From: Planctomycetota bacterium
GTDB lineage: Bacteria > Planctomycetota > Planctomycetia > Pirellulales > Pirellulaceae
Direction of reading: 5' to 3'
NCBI GenBank assembly: GCA_017303505.1
Contig: JAFLCP010000026.1
Location: 1-64,000 of the forward strand
Length of the DNA: 64,000 nt
The notes below the pieces were generated by a model that saw nothing but the letters and a program-made list of their open reading frames with translations, was not told the DNA's origin and did not search any database. Shown piece by piece: positions 33,698 to 43,200 of the stretch. The first letter of the stretch is position 1. Every line of letters begins with the position of its first letter. The position numbers and the translations under genes were made by a program.

Positions 33698-34915
33698 TTA
33701 CTTCGAAGACGCCTTTTCCGCTTGAGGGAACAGAGTTTGTGCTCGGCGATAGTTGAGGGGTTCATTTACGCGTATCGCTTCCAAAGCCTCTTGTGCTTCA
33801 GGCAGCGGGCATACTCGAAGATAATTGATGATGGGCAAACGGAGGCGAAGTTCATCTTTCTCTGATTTGTTGTATAGATCGAGAAGAGCTTTGCAATATT
33901 TCCATTGTTGCCATCGGGCTAAGTCCGATACGACTAAATCAGCCATCTCAGGGCGTTGTAAAACGAGAGCCATCGACTCGGCCAATCGCTCTTGAGAAAG
34001 CTTCTTTATATCGTCGCCTTGAACGCGAAGCGCTAGTAGGGTCGAAAATACGTCGGAGAACTCGCTTTTGGGGTTGGTGAGGAATTCCGACTCAACACGA
34101 GTCAGGCCGCGTTCACCCAGCAAGGTAATGTAGGTCGATATTGCCGCATCGAGCCCGATCGATTCTCGGATCAATACGCCCGTCTTTGATTCCAGCTCTC
34201 TTTGTTTGTAATAGATGTCGAGAAGCTCGTCGAAGATTGCGGCATCGGTCGCTTGACCACAAATTCCCAGAAGAACCCAATCGAGTCTCTTTCGATCGGT
34301 GGTGTGTTTCTCATTGCGCAAAGAATCCTTGAGTTTCTCTGGCTGTAGATAAGGTTTGAGCAGTTGCAGATCTTCGATGGATGTTTTACCAAGTTCATTG
34401 AAGCAATCATCGGCGATCAGTGTTGATGGTGAATCGCGATGATCAAAGAAGAACTTGAGTTTCGCTAGTTTGGTCGGGGTCCCCGTTGCCAATTGCGAAA
34501 TGCCTCGCAGGTATTCGATATCGTTGCGCTCGATGGCAACTGGCGCTACCCACTGGAACTCAGTCTCTTCGCCATAACCCTTCACAAGATACATTTTTTT
34601 CGCAGCCAGCGATTCAAAGGTTGGCACAGTTAAGGTAGTTTTATTCTTCTTTTCAGTGATCGATTTCAGCGGCTCCACTACTTCAAACTCTGCCAAAAAG
34701 AGTCCGGGCTCATCCGTGTGTGGCATCGAACGTATACATACCGCAATATGAAATTCCGAGACATCGTTGAGTTCATCGAGGAAGGAAGGTTGGACGCCCG
34801 CACAAAAAGGACAGGGGTTGGCAAAACGAGGCGTTGCAGTAATTGCAACCAAAACGAGCAAGCCGATCTTGAAGATGTTCCTGACAGGAATGGGGAGAGT
34901 CGGCATGAAGTTCAT
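33698..34915 (-). CDS. Secreted protein with N-terminal CPFC motif, function unknown
   Basis: A signal peptide (about residues 10-30 of this start) precedes NPCPFCAGVQPSFLDELND, in which CPFC resembles a redox-type CxxC. The next ~110 residues look beta-rich (FLAEFEVVEPLK, KMYLVKGYGEETEFQWVAP), and the rest is helical repeat-like, ending in YRRAQTLFPQ. I know no characterised member. Similar CPFC-starting proteins are, as far as I know, a planctomycetal feature. The start is uncertain: ATGs at 34936, 34915 and 34906 are in frame. The upstream gene on the same strand ends at 34917, so the two are coupled. Confidence 0.72.
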   Translation of the reverse strand: MNFMPTLPIPVRNIFKIGLLVLVAITATPRFANPCPFCAGVQPSFLDELNDVSEFHIAVCIRSMPHTDEPGLFLAEFEVVEPLKSITEKKNKTTLTVPTFESLAAKKMYLVKGYGEETEFQWVAPVAIERNDIEYLRGISQLATGTPTKLAKLKFFFDHRDSPSTLIADDCFNELGKTSIEDLQLLKPYLQPEKLKDSLRNEKHTTDRKRLDWVLLGICGQATDAAIFDELLDIYYKQRELESKTGVLIRESIGLDAAISTYITLLGERGLTRVESEFLTNPKSEFSDVFSTLLALRVQGDDIKKLSQERLAESMALVLQRPEMADLVVSDLARWQQWKYCKALLDLYNKSEKDELRLRLPIINYLRVCPLPEAQEALEAIRVNEPLNYRRAQTLFPQAEKASSK

Positions 34916-34916
34916 C

Positions 34917-35453
34917 TCAGTTGGCAGTAAAGTCATTGCGGTCGATGCGTTGATACCAGGGAGGGAAGCTTATCTCGTCCATGCGTTGTTCTACAAGGGC
35001 AAGACGCGACTGAAAATACCAACTGAGATGGGGGAATGAATCGCTTAATTGCTTGCAAAGGTCTCGCAAGATTTTTTGGGACTCGATTTTTCCATCGAGA
35101 CGTCGCACCGTTTTGATCTGAAGCACCTGAAAGCCTTGGATTTTCAAGCGTTCTCGCCAGAGATTGGGATTCGAGTCTTGATTGCGTGCTTCGAAGATCC
35201 AAACAATCGATAGATTAGAGTTATTTTGTGAAGGGGCGCAGAGTTGTTGAGCGTGTACGTTGGGGGCGCGAGAGGCGTCGACCACAACGAGCCAACCACC
35301 TGCCAAAACGCGAGTGAGTGGGAGTAGGGATGGGTCTTCGACGAAGATTACGGGGCGAGGATCTTCTTCGGGCTGGGACAGGCATGTTAAGGGGGCCGCA
35401 GCCAAGGCGCACAGCACGCATAAGAAAATCATCATACCCATACTCCTAGACAA
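34917..35453 (-). CDS. Small secreted protein of unknown function
   Basis: This is a 178-residue protein with a clear signal peptide (MMIFLCVLCALAAAPLTCLS). The mature part has PVIFVEDPSLLPLTRVLAGGWLVVVD, which suggests an alpha/beta fold, and no catalytic motif that I can name. It lies directly before the CPFC protein on the - strand and 82 bp after the 319-residue gene, so all three may form one transcript. Confidence 0.68.
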   Translation of the reverse strand: MSRSMGMMIFLCVLCALAAAPLTCLSQPEEDPRPVIFVEDPSLLPLTRVLAGGWLVVVDASRAPNVHAQQLCAPSQNNSNLSIVWIFEARNQDSNPNLWRERLKIQGFQVLQIKTVRRLDGKIESQKILRDLCKQLSDSFPHLSWYFQSRLALVEQRMDEISFPPWYQRIDRNDFTAN

Positions 35454-35535
35454 GATTGATCACGTCTTGCTATTGTATTGCAGGTGCAGTACGTGTGCAA
35501 GACGATGTGCCAGATGGGTCTTAGGTCGATTGAGA

Positions 35536-36495
35536 CTATGGTCTGCGAAGATGTTTGGCTCTGCAGAATAAGGATTTTAGTCGCAGCTTGGCCTTGAACA
35601 GGCCTTTAGGAGGTAGTGGGCGAGTATTCCAATTAACACTAACGGCCCGCGAAGCGGCCGGGTCGCGCTCGAACCAGTGCTCGACCAGCGATTCAATAGG
35701 AAGGGCGTGGCTTATCCAGAATTCGCGAAGAGATCGATAGCGTTCCAGAATGGCGTGTGCGTGTTGTCGGACTTCAAGGTCCTTCTCGTTAGCAACATGT
35801 CCTTTGGGGACAGCCCACACGAAAGCCCCTTTTTCTTTACTGAATGTTTCAACATGAAAAAAATCGCGCTCGACGAACTTGCCCGTTGCTTGCTGTTGCT
35901 TGTGCGCTTCCACGAAAAATTCTATCGCATGATCAGGATAACCAAACAATAGACCAAAGCCTTTGAATCTTAATTCCGGCTCGGCTCGATCCACGGTTTC
36001 GATGATAGTTTGGGGAGAGCTATTCTCGTCTAAGCCAAGCGATTGGAAAAAGCTTGCTTGTTGAGCCAGCAGGCGTTTGAGCACGGGAATGTTGGCGACA
36101 TAGCCTTCTGCATATTTTTTGCCATCGTAGCTTTGATGAAAGGTGAGTACACCCGCAGTGATACGACCTGGTATCTCAAATTTATCGAGAATTTGTTTCA
36201 TATCGCGAACTTCATTGGGTTCCCCGTCTGCTTCAGCAAAACGTGTATTCCAAAAGCCGGTGCTCATCGGCTTGAGGTCGGCAAAGAGTGTGTATAAACC
36301 TTCATGGTCAAGGAGATCCTGCAATGTTGCGCGGGCTGTGGTTTGCAGAGATTCGGGAAGCTGTGAAAAATGAAAGCCGGATTGCGAAGTGCCATGAACA
36401 ACTTCCATATTGCAGCGCGACGGCTGCGCAAAGGCTACAGACGAGGCAAGGCTAAGCAGAAAAACAAATAGTGCAATAGTAGGAAGTCGTATCAT
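35536..36495 (-). CDS. Secreted protein of unknown function
   Basis: This is a 319-residue protein with a signal peptide (IALFVFLLSLASSVAFA). The mature protein mixes helices and strands, with MEVVHGTSQSGFHFSQLPE, FKGFGLLFGYPDHAIEFFVEAHKQQ and FVWAVPKGHVANEKDLEV. It has a strongly basic C-terminus rich in Lys and Arg. I recognise no family. It is the first of three - strand genes for exported unknowns between the two DUF1549/DUF1501 couples. Confidence 0.68.
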   Translation of the reverse strand: MIRLPTIALFVFLLSLASSVAFAQPSRCNMEVVHGTSQSGFHFSQLPESLQTTARATLQDLLDHEGLYTLFADLKPMSTGFWNTRFAEADGEPNEVRDMKQILDKFEIPGRITAGVLTFHQSYDGKKYAEGYVANIPVLKRLLAQQASFFQSLGLDENSSPQTIIETVDRAEPELRFKGFGLLFGYPDHAIEFFVEAHKQQQATGKFVERDFFHVETFSKEKGAFVWAVPKGHVANEKDLEVRQHAHAILERYRSLREFWISHALPIESLVEHWFERDPAASRAVSVNWNTRPLPPKGLFKAKLRLKSLFCRAKHLRRP

Positions 36496-36716
36496 GCATG
36501 GCTCAGTGGGGTTAGCTGAAACGCGTCGTGGGTTTATCTAGTCTATTTGATGGAGTGAGAGATGCAATAGAGTTGCATGTGTGTGGAGGGAATACAGGGT
36601 GAACTACCCCACGTTTTTGCTTTGTCGCGGGAATCGATTTGACCTGTGGGGACTAAAGTGTCTACGCTACTAATGTCGCCCGGGCATTGGAGCTGTTCCA
36701 CAAAGTGAGAAGCATT

Positions 36717-38213
36717 ATGGCATCGATTCATCTGTCTCGAAGAAGTCTCTTGTTGGCCAGTGGAACGGCAATGTTTGTGGCCCCATGGCTAAAGCCGCTA
36801 ACTGCCAATGAAGTGCGTTTGACGCCTGGTGCCGTGCAGTTCAGTCCTGAAATAGAGCCGCTGGTGCGGTTGATTGAGGAGACTTCCCGCGAACAGCTGT
36901 TCAACGTTATCGCGCAGCGTATCAAGAACGGTACAACTTACACCGAAGTGTTGGCGGCTACTTTACTCGCCGGAATACGCAATGTGCAGCCACGTCCAAA
37001 CGTCGGGTTCAAATTTCATTGCGTTATGGTCATGCACGCAGCTCATCAAGCGACGTTGGCAGCCAAGGATGAACAGCGTTGGTTTCCACTCTTTTGGTCG
37101 ATCGATTATTTTAAGCGTTGCCAAGATCAAGATCGCAATGAGGGTGATTGGACAATGAATGCGGTTGAACGCACCACCGCATCTGCCGAACAAGCGCTTA
37201 AGGAATTGGCAAGCGCGCTAGAAGAGTGGGATGTAGAACGGGCTGATGTAGCGGCTGCGACTGCTGCCCACGTCGCTACGCCAGCTCAATTGCTCGAAGT
37301 GTTTGCGCGATATGGAGCTCGCGATTTTCGGAATATCGGACATAAGGCTATTTGGGTCGCTGGTGGTTTTCGAACGTTAGAGGTGATTGGCTGGCAACAT
37401 GCAGAGCCTGTCATGCGAAGCTTGGCATTTGCGTTACTAAATCACAACGACGAGCCGAATCCTTCGAAGAACGATTTGGCGGCGGACAAGTCGGGGCGAT
37501 CGAATTGGGAATTGGTATCGAAACTGAATTCGAATACGACCTCGTTGTCGTTGGATAATGCGTACACGCAGCAATGGCTCGAGGCGTCGCGCACAGAAAA
37601 CCCATCCTCGTTGGCTCAGCTTACTCTTGAAGGATTGAATCGAGGCGTTTCGCCAAGGAGTGTCATCGATGGGATTTACACCGCAGCCTCGGAAATGGTA
37701 ATGCGACAACCAGCTATCGTTCCCTTGCACGCCATCACATCTTCCAATGCGTTGCAATATCTTTATCGAACTGTTCAAGCCAATGATCTGCGGCAATGGC
37801 TATTGTTGCAGAACGCTTCGTTCATCGGACATTTCCGCGAATCGGCAGCAGCCAGAGGTGGGCTTTCTAAAAGCAACTTGTTAGAGCTGACCGCAGCGGA
37901 CAAGCCACTGACATCGGCGAGAGATGTTTTCTCGCTTTTGGGTGACAACCGAGAGGAGGGAAGCCGCGCCATTTTGAAGTATGTGCAAGATGGGGGAGAC
38001 CTGTCCCAGATGTTGCAGGTGGCTCGCGAAATGGTGCTGCTTAAAGGTACCGATTCCCACGATTACAAATATAGCTCGGCGATCTTCGAGGATTTCCGCT
38101 ATTGCTCGCCAGCTTGGCAAGCGAAAGTGCTTGCCGCTTCATCTCATTTACTGACAAGTTCAAAGCAGCCGGATAATGGATTGAAAGCCCGGATTGAGGC
38201 GGCGTTTGCCTAA
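36717..38213 (+). CDS. Tat-exported protein of unknown function
   Basis: The Tat signal SRRSLLLASGTAMFVAPW is followed by a mostly helical protein of about 460 residues, with VGFKFHCVMVMHAAHQATL, RWFPLFWSIDYFKRCQDQDRNEGDW and FRNIGHKAIWVAGGFRTLEVIGW. Conserved-looking His and Asp/Glu residues in these stretches could bind a metal or cofactor, but this is not shown. I start at the ATG at 36717. A TTG at 36687 is in frame but unlikely. It stands alone, 89 bp before the second DUF1549 gene. Confidence 0.7.
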   Translation: MASIHLSRRSLLLASGTAMFVAPWLKPLTANEVRLTPGAVQFSPEIEPLVRLIEETSREQLFNVIAQRIKNGTTYTEVLAATLLAGIRNVQPRPNVGFKFHCVMVMHAAHQATLAAKDEQRWFPLFWSIDYFKRCQDQDRNEGDWTMNAVERTTASAEQALKELASALEEWDVERADVAAATAAHVATPAQLLEVFARYGARDFRNIGHKAIWVAGGFRTLEVIGWQHAEPVMRSLAFALLNHNDEPNPSKNDLAADKSGRSNWELVSKLNSNTTSLSLDNAYTQQWLEASRTENPSSLAQLTLEGLNRGVSPRSVIDGIYTAASEMVMRQPAIVPLHAITSSNALQYLYRTVQANDLRQWLLLQNASFIGHFRESAAARGGLSKSNLLELTAADKPLTSARDVFSLLGDNREEGSRAILKYVQDGGDLSQMLQVAREMVLLKGTDSHDYKYSSAIFEDFRYCSPAWQAKVLAASSHLLTSSKQPDNGLKARIEAAFA

Positions 38214-38302
38214 GAAGAAGGTGGAATACTCCCCCTCAAATTGGTATGATAGAGGGTGTTCCATGACCCTCCTGCCCCCTCCCCTTCTCGTTGATTCCTA
38301 CC

Positions 38303-41300
38303 ATGCCGATGAAGTGCCTGTTCGTATTTAGCGCTATCGCAGTTCTGTCGGGGAGTTTTCTTCACGCGGCAGATGAGACAACGCTCTATGAAACGAAAGT
38401 GAAGTCCGTTCTGCGTGAGCGGTGTTTTGCCTGTCATGGCCCGTTACGACAGGAGGGCGACTTGCGGCTCGACACCGTCGAATTGATGAAAAAAGGGAGT
38501 ATGTCTGGTAGCGTGATTCAGCCCAGCGATGCTTCTGCGAGTTTATTGATTCAGCGCATCATCACAGAAGATATTCACGAACGCATGCCACCTGAAGGCG
38601 AAGGAGAAAAAGTCCCCGCTGAGGTGGTTAAAATATTGACCGATTGGATCAATTCTGGTGCACATGCCCCTCCCCATGAAAAGCCAGAGCCAGGGCCTGC
38701 TGACCATTGGGCTTATCAACCCATCGTCGCTCCTAACGTTCCGTTGCTGGCGGGTGAATCTCCAATCGATGCCCTGATCAAGTTGCAATTAAACGAACAG
38801 CAACTGACGCCCAATCCACAGGCGCCGCCGGAAGTACTTTTGCGCCGGTTGTATTTTGATTTGATCGGTTTACCTCCGCCGCCAGAAGAACTCGCGAAGT
38901 TACCTGAGCAGTTTGATCGAGCGTGGTATGAAGCAACGGTGGATAAGCTTCTGCAAGATCCTCGATACGGCGAACGCTGGGGACGACATTGGATGGATGT
39001 GTGGCGTTACAGCGACTGGTGGGGGCTCGGTGATCAATTGCGAAATAGTCAACAACATGTTTGGCATTGGCGCGATTGGATCATCGAAGCGTTGAATCAA
39101 GATCGACCCTATGACGAGATGGTTCGATTAATGCTCGCAGCAGATGAGTATAAACCTGATGATATTGGAGATCTGCGAGCGACCGGATTTTTAGTACGCA
39201 ATTACTTCTTGTTCAATCGCAATCAATGGATGGAAGATACCGTCGAGCATGTGAGCAAGGGATTCCTTGGTATTACGATGAATTGTGCCAAGTGTCATGA
39301 TCACAAATATGATCCGATAGGACATGCAGAGTATTACCAGATGCGGGCCATCTTTGAGCCGTATCATGTTCGTTTGGATATGGTGGAAGGCGTGCCCGAC
39401 GTCAATCGCGATGCGATTCCACGAGTTTATGATGGTTGGCTAGACTTACCAACGTATCGCTTTGTACGCGGTGACGAACACCAGCCCGATAAATCAAAAG
39501 TCATTGCGCCTGGGGTACCAGCGTTTTTGGCAAGCGATGCATTCAAGATTGAAGATGTAGCGTTGCCTGATGTCGCCTGGCAGCCACAACGTCGAGAGCT
39601 GGTTCGCAACAATCTCCGCCAAGTCGCGCAGCAAAATATTGCTGACGCAGAAGCGGAGTTGAAGGGAGCCATGGAAAAATATGTCGCGGCGAAAAAAGAG
39701 TTCGATTCGCTCCCACCGCCATCAGCGCTCCCGCCATCGGCTGAAGACAAGACTCTGATAGATGACAAATTCGAGACATTGAACTCTGAAAGTTGGGGCA
39801 CAATCGGTGGCGATTGGGTTTTGACGCCTAAGAAGTTATCGCAGAATCAAGATGGGCAAAGTCGTTCGGTGTTACGCTGGAAAGGAACGCCACCTCAAGA
39901 TTTTGATGTTACTTTGAAGTTTGCAATCCGTGGCGGAAGTTTGTACCGCAGCGTCGGGATATCGTTCGATTGCACCCATGATGGCGGAACAACTCCGCTG
40001 AAACCTTCCGATCATGAGGCGATGGTTTATGTCAGCGCACATGGGCCTGATCCGAAGGTTCAAGGTTCTTATTTGGTCGATGGCAACTATCAATATCCGG
40101 GTGATGGCCGAGTACCGCAGCCCATTGAGTTGAACAAGACGTATGAATTGCGGCTTCAGGTTCGCGGTGATTTAGTAAACGCTTCGTTGGACGGTGCTCC
40201 TAAGTTAGCTTGGAAGATTCCCGGCGGTCGACATCAAGGTGCATTGCAATTCACGACCTTTGACGTGTTGGCCGACTTTTATGAAGTGCGCCTTCAACCT
40301 TTGTCACCCAATGTAGTACTTCGTCAACCGGGATCGGGAGCTGCATTGGATGTGGCAGCCGCTTTCAAGCTTGCTGAATTAGAGAAGTTAGCTTCTGAGC
40401 AAAAATTGAAATGGCGACAAGCTGAATTGGAGAGTCTGGCGTTAAGGGAGCAAGCCTGGAAGGCGATTTGGCATGTGGAGCATCTCGTGCGCGACACCAA
40501 TGTCGGGCCGAAAGACCTCGAGGAAGCGCGAGCTGCAGTGACTACAGCCCAAAGCCAAGCGATCGATGCACAAAATCAAACAGCACTTGCCAACGCAGTC
40601 TTCAAACTGACGACTGCGGAAGCCAATCTCATTCGCAGTGCAGCGGATAAGAAAGAGACGGCGGAAAGGGAAGTCAGTCAGGCGAAGGGTGTTGTGAGTG
40701 CGGCTGAAAAGAAATGGACCGACAAGCAGGGTGAGTTGCAACCGTTTGAGGGAGCACGTTGGGCAGCAACACGCTTTTTGAATTCAGGGGCCGACGATCC
40801 TGTGGTCGAATTTCCGAGCATAAGCACGGGCCGGCGCAAGGCTTTGGCCGAGTGGATTACCGCGAAGTCCAATCCGCTGACAGCCCGCGTTGCCATCAAT
40901 CACATTTGGACACGGCATTTCGGTGAGCCTTTGGTGGCGAACGTTTTTGATTTTGGACTCAAGGGGACAGAGCCCACCCAAAGGAAGCTGGTCGATTATC
41001 TGGCTCATGAATTGATGGCCAACGGCTGGAGCATGAAACATATTCATCGCCAGATCTTGTTGTCGGCTGCTTATCAGCGTAGTTCTTCGTTGCTCGGTAC
41101 GGAGGCGAACATGCAGCGCGATCCCGACAATCGCTTTTTGTGGCGCCGCAGCCCTATTCGTATCGAATCGCAAGCGGTGAGAGATTCCGTCTTGAGTTTG
41201 GCAGGTACGCTGGATGAAACTCGTGGTGGTCCTCCTGTATTGCCCGCAGAACAAGAAGCGTCAAAACGTCGTAGTCTTTATTTCTTTCATTCGAACAACG

Positions 41301-41665
41301 AACGAAACATGTTCTTGCAAACGTTTGATGAGGCGATGGTGAAAGAATGTTATCGACGCGAACAAAACATCATTCCGCAACAAGCTTTAGCCTTAAGCAA
41401 TAGTCCCTTGGTTTTGGATGCGGTACCCGCGATCGCAGCGCGTCTGACGAGTATTGCTAAAGAAGACGATGCTTTTATTCGAGCCGCTTTCAGCCAATTA
41501 CTGGGCGTAAAGGCATCAACGGCGGAGCTAGAAGCTTGTCAAAGGGCGATGGAGCATTGGCGAAAGTTACCGGATGAAGGATTAGGAGCTGGTAGTGGAC
41601 AGCGTGAGCGCGTGATGTTGGTTTGGACTCTCATTAATCACAATGATTTTGTGACTGTGCGATAA
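38303..41665 (+). CDS. Cytochrome-c-like (PSD1) + DUF1549 + DUF1553 protein, second copy
   Basis: This 1120-residue secreted protein has the haem motif ERCFACHGPLRQEGDLRLD, a DUF1549 domain (PIDALIKLQLNEQQLTPN, LRRLYFDLIGLPPPPEEL, HWMDVWRYSDWWG), and the classic NCAKCHDHKYDPI. A long middle region (residues ~450-860) has coiled-coil stretches on both sides of a beta-sandwich like LamG/DUF1080 folds (WGTIGGDWVLTP, LDGAPKLAWKIPGG). The DUF1553 part has FGLKGTEPTQRKLVDYLAHEL and IHRQILLSAAYQRSS. It ends 15 bp before the DUF1501 partner. The inserted sandwich differs from that of the first copy. Confidence 0.9.
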   Translation: MPMKCLFVFSAIAVLSGSFLHAADETTLYETKVKSVLRERCFACHGPLRQEGDLRLDTVELMKKGSMSGSVIQPSDASASLLIQRIITEDIHERMPPEGEGEKVPAEVVKILTDWINSGAHAPPHEKPEPGPADHWAYQPIVAPNVPLLAGESPIDALIKLQLNEQQLTPNPQAPPEVLLRRLYFDLIGLPPPPEELAKLPEQFDRAWYEATVDKLLQDPRYGERWGRHWMDVWRYSDWWGLGDQLRNSQQHVWHWRDWIIEALNQDRPYDEMVRLMLAADEYKPDDIGDLRATGFLVRNYFLFNRNQWMEDTVEHVSKGFLGITMNCAKCHDHKYDPIGHAEYYQMRAIFEPYHVRLDMVEGVPDVNRDAIPRVYDGWLDLPTYRFVRGDEHQPDKSKVIAPGVPAFLASDAFKIEDVALPDVAWQPQRRELVRNNLRQVAQQNIADAEAELKGAMEKYVAAKKEFDSLPPPSALPPSAEDKTLIDDKFETLNSESWGTIGGDWVLTPKKLSQNQDGQSRSVLRWKGTPPQDFDVTLKFAIRGGSLYRSVGISFDCTHDGGTTPLKPSDHEAMVYVSAHGPDPKVQGSYLVDGNYQYPGDGRVPQPIELNKTYELRLQVRGDLVNASLDGAPKLAWKIPGGRHQGALQFTTFDVLADFYEVRLQPLSPNVVLRQPGSGAALDVAAAFKLAELEKLASEQKLKWRQAELESLALREQAWKAIWHVEHLVRDTNVGPKDLEEARAAVTTAQSQAIDAQNQTALANAVFKLTTAEANLIRSAADKKETAEREVSQAKGVVSAAEKKWTDKQGELQPFEGARWAATRFLNSGADDPVVEFPSISTGRRKALAEWITAKSNPLTARVAINHIWTRHFGEPLVANVFDFGLKGTEPTQRKLVDYLAHELMANGWSMKHIHRQILLSAAYQRSSSLLGTEANMQRDPDNRFLWRRSPIRIESQAVRDSVLSLAGTLDETRGGPPVLPAEQEASKRRSLYFFHSNNERNMFLQTFDEAMVKECYRREQNIIPQQALALSNSPLVLDAVPAIAARLTSIAKEDDAFIRAAFSQLLGVKASTAELEACQRAMEHWRKLPDEGLGAGSGQRERVMLVWTLINHNDFVTVR

Positions 41666-41680
41666 GAGGAAAGATTTCGT

Positions 41681-43153
41681 ATGAATTCGAATCGAAGAAT
41701 AAATGAAGCGGATGGGAATCGCATGGAAATGAGACGCCGCCAATTTCTTTCCCATAGCGGTTTAGGTTTCGCAGGTTTAGCGTTAGGAGCGATGCTGCAT
41801 CGCGATGGATATAGCAGCGATGGCACGTGGCAACCGCCAACAGGCCAGCCCCATTTTCCAGCTAAAGCGAAGAGTGTCATCTGGCTGTTCATGAATGGTG
41901 GTGTAAGCCACATGGAAAGCTTCGATCCCAAGCCAATGTTGACAAAATACGCAGGCAAGACGATCGCCGAGACCCCATTTGCGGATGTACAAGATCCAAA
42001 GAAACTTGCCATTGAACGACTGGTTGTACCGGATGGGAATGGCAATCAGCGCAACACCTTGTATCCATTGCAGGTGGGCTTCAAAAAACATGGCGAAAGC
42101 GGTATCGAGGTTAGCGATTGGTTCCCACACATTGCGCGGCAGGTGGATAAGTTAGCGATTGTTCGCTCGATGTGGACGACCGATAGTAATCATGGGGCGC
42201 AAACACAGTTTCATTCGGGACGCCATCAAAATGACGGAGACTTCCCAACGCTGGGGGCTTGGGTTCACTACGGTTTAGGGAGCCTCAATGAAGATCTACC
42301 TCAGTTTATCTCGATGGGATTTCGCGAGTATTGGAACAAGAAGGATGGGCATTATCTTGGACCCGAACATGATGCCGTACCATTGCGAGTTGATCCTAAC
42401 TCACCACTTGATTTTGGTAAGCCCGCTCGCGAATTCTCGGCAGATGGAAAACGCATCGGAAGCGACTTGATTCACGAATTGAATTCGCTGCGCGGTCAAG
42501 CATATCCGCATGACCAAGCGTTGGCTGCGCGGATTGCCTCGTATGAACTCGCGTTTCGTATGCAGACATCCGTGCCAGAAGTGGTTGATTTCTCGCAAGA
42601 GACTGCTGACACACAAACGCTCTATGGATTGGATGACGCGCACACTCGACCGTTTGGTATGCAGTTGCTTGCCTCACGTCGCTTGGTCGAACGCGGAGTC
42701 CGCTTTATTCAAATCCAGCATGGAGGTGGTGGCGCGGGTGCATGGGATGCACATGGTGGTTTAAAAGGTAATCATGAGAACAACTCGCGCGCGGTTGATA
42801 AGCCTATTGCCGGATTGTTATCGGACCTCGAACGTCGCGGTTTACTTGACGACACCATTGTCGTGTTTGCGACGGAATTCGGTCGAACCCCAGGAACTCA
42901 AGGCTCTGATGGGCGAGACCATCATATCTTTGGATTTTCTGTATGGATGGCGGGAGGTGGCATCAAGGGTGGTGTCGTACATGGGGCTACCGATGAGATT
43001 GGTTTCCATGCTGTGGAAAACCGTCATTATGTGACGGACATTCATGCTACAATTCTTCACCAGCTTGGGCTCGATTCGCGACGGTTGGAAATTCCGGGTA
43101 GAAAGCGAATTGAAATCGATCACGGCAAAGTGATTTCCGAGATCCTTGCCTAG
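41681..43153 (+). CDS. DUF1501 protein with Tat signal, second copy
   Basis: A good ribosome binding site (AGAGGAAAG) precedes the ATG. The Tat motif [20 protein letters not shown] is followed by [69 protein letters not shown] and [15 protein letters not shown], all typical of DUF1501. It is closer to the common form of the family than the first copy. It is translated 15 bp after its DUF1549/DUF1553 partner, and export and a shared substrate are likely. The chemistry is not known. Confidence 0.92.
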   Translation: MNSNRRINEADGNRMEMRRRQFLSHSGLGFAGLALGAMLHRDGYSSDGTWQPPTGQPHFPAKAKSVIWLFMNGGVSHMESFDPKPMLTKYAGKTIAETPFADVQDPKKLAIERLVVPDGNGNQRNTLYPLQVGFKKHGESGIEVSDWFPHIARQVDKLAIVRSMWTTDSNHGAQTQFHSGRHQNDGDFPTLGAWVHYGLGSLNEDLPQFISMGFREYWNKKDGHYLGPEHDAVPLRVDPNSPLDFGKPAREFSADGKRIGSDLIHELNSLRGQAYPHDQALAARIASYELAFRMQTSVPEVVDFSQETADTQTLYGLDDAHTRPFGMQLLASRRLVERGVRFIQIQHGGGGAGAWDAHGGLKGNHENNSRAVDKPIAGLLSDLERRGLLDDTIVVFATEFGRTPGTQGSDGRDHHIFGFSVWMAGGGIKGGVVHGATDEIGFHAVENRHYVTDIHATILHQLGLDSRRLEIPGRKRIEIDHGKVISEILA

Positions 43154-43200
43154 TCCTTTCCAAGTATACTGAAAGGGCTTTGTTTATCATTTGTGCGATT

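Noticed and set aside
43155..43176. Terminator between DUF1501 and the di-haem gene (CCTTTC ... GAAAGG)
   Set aside because: The stem is only about 6 bp and the T-run is broken, so it is weak; the genes may be cotranscribed.
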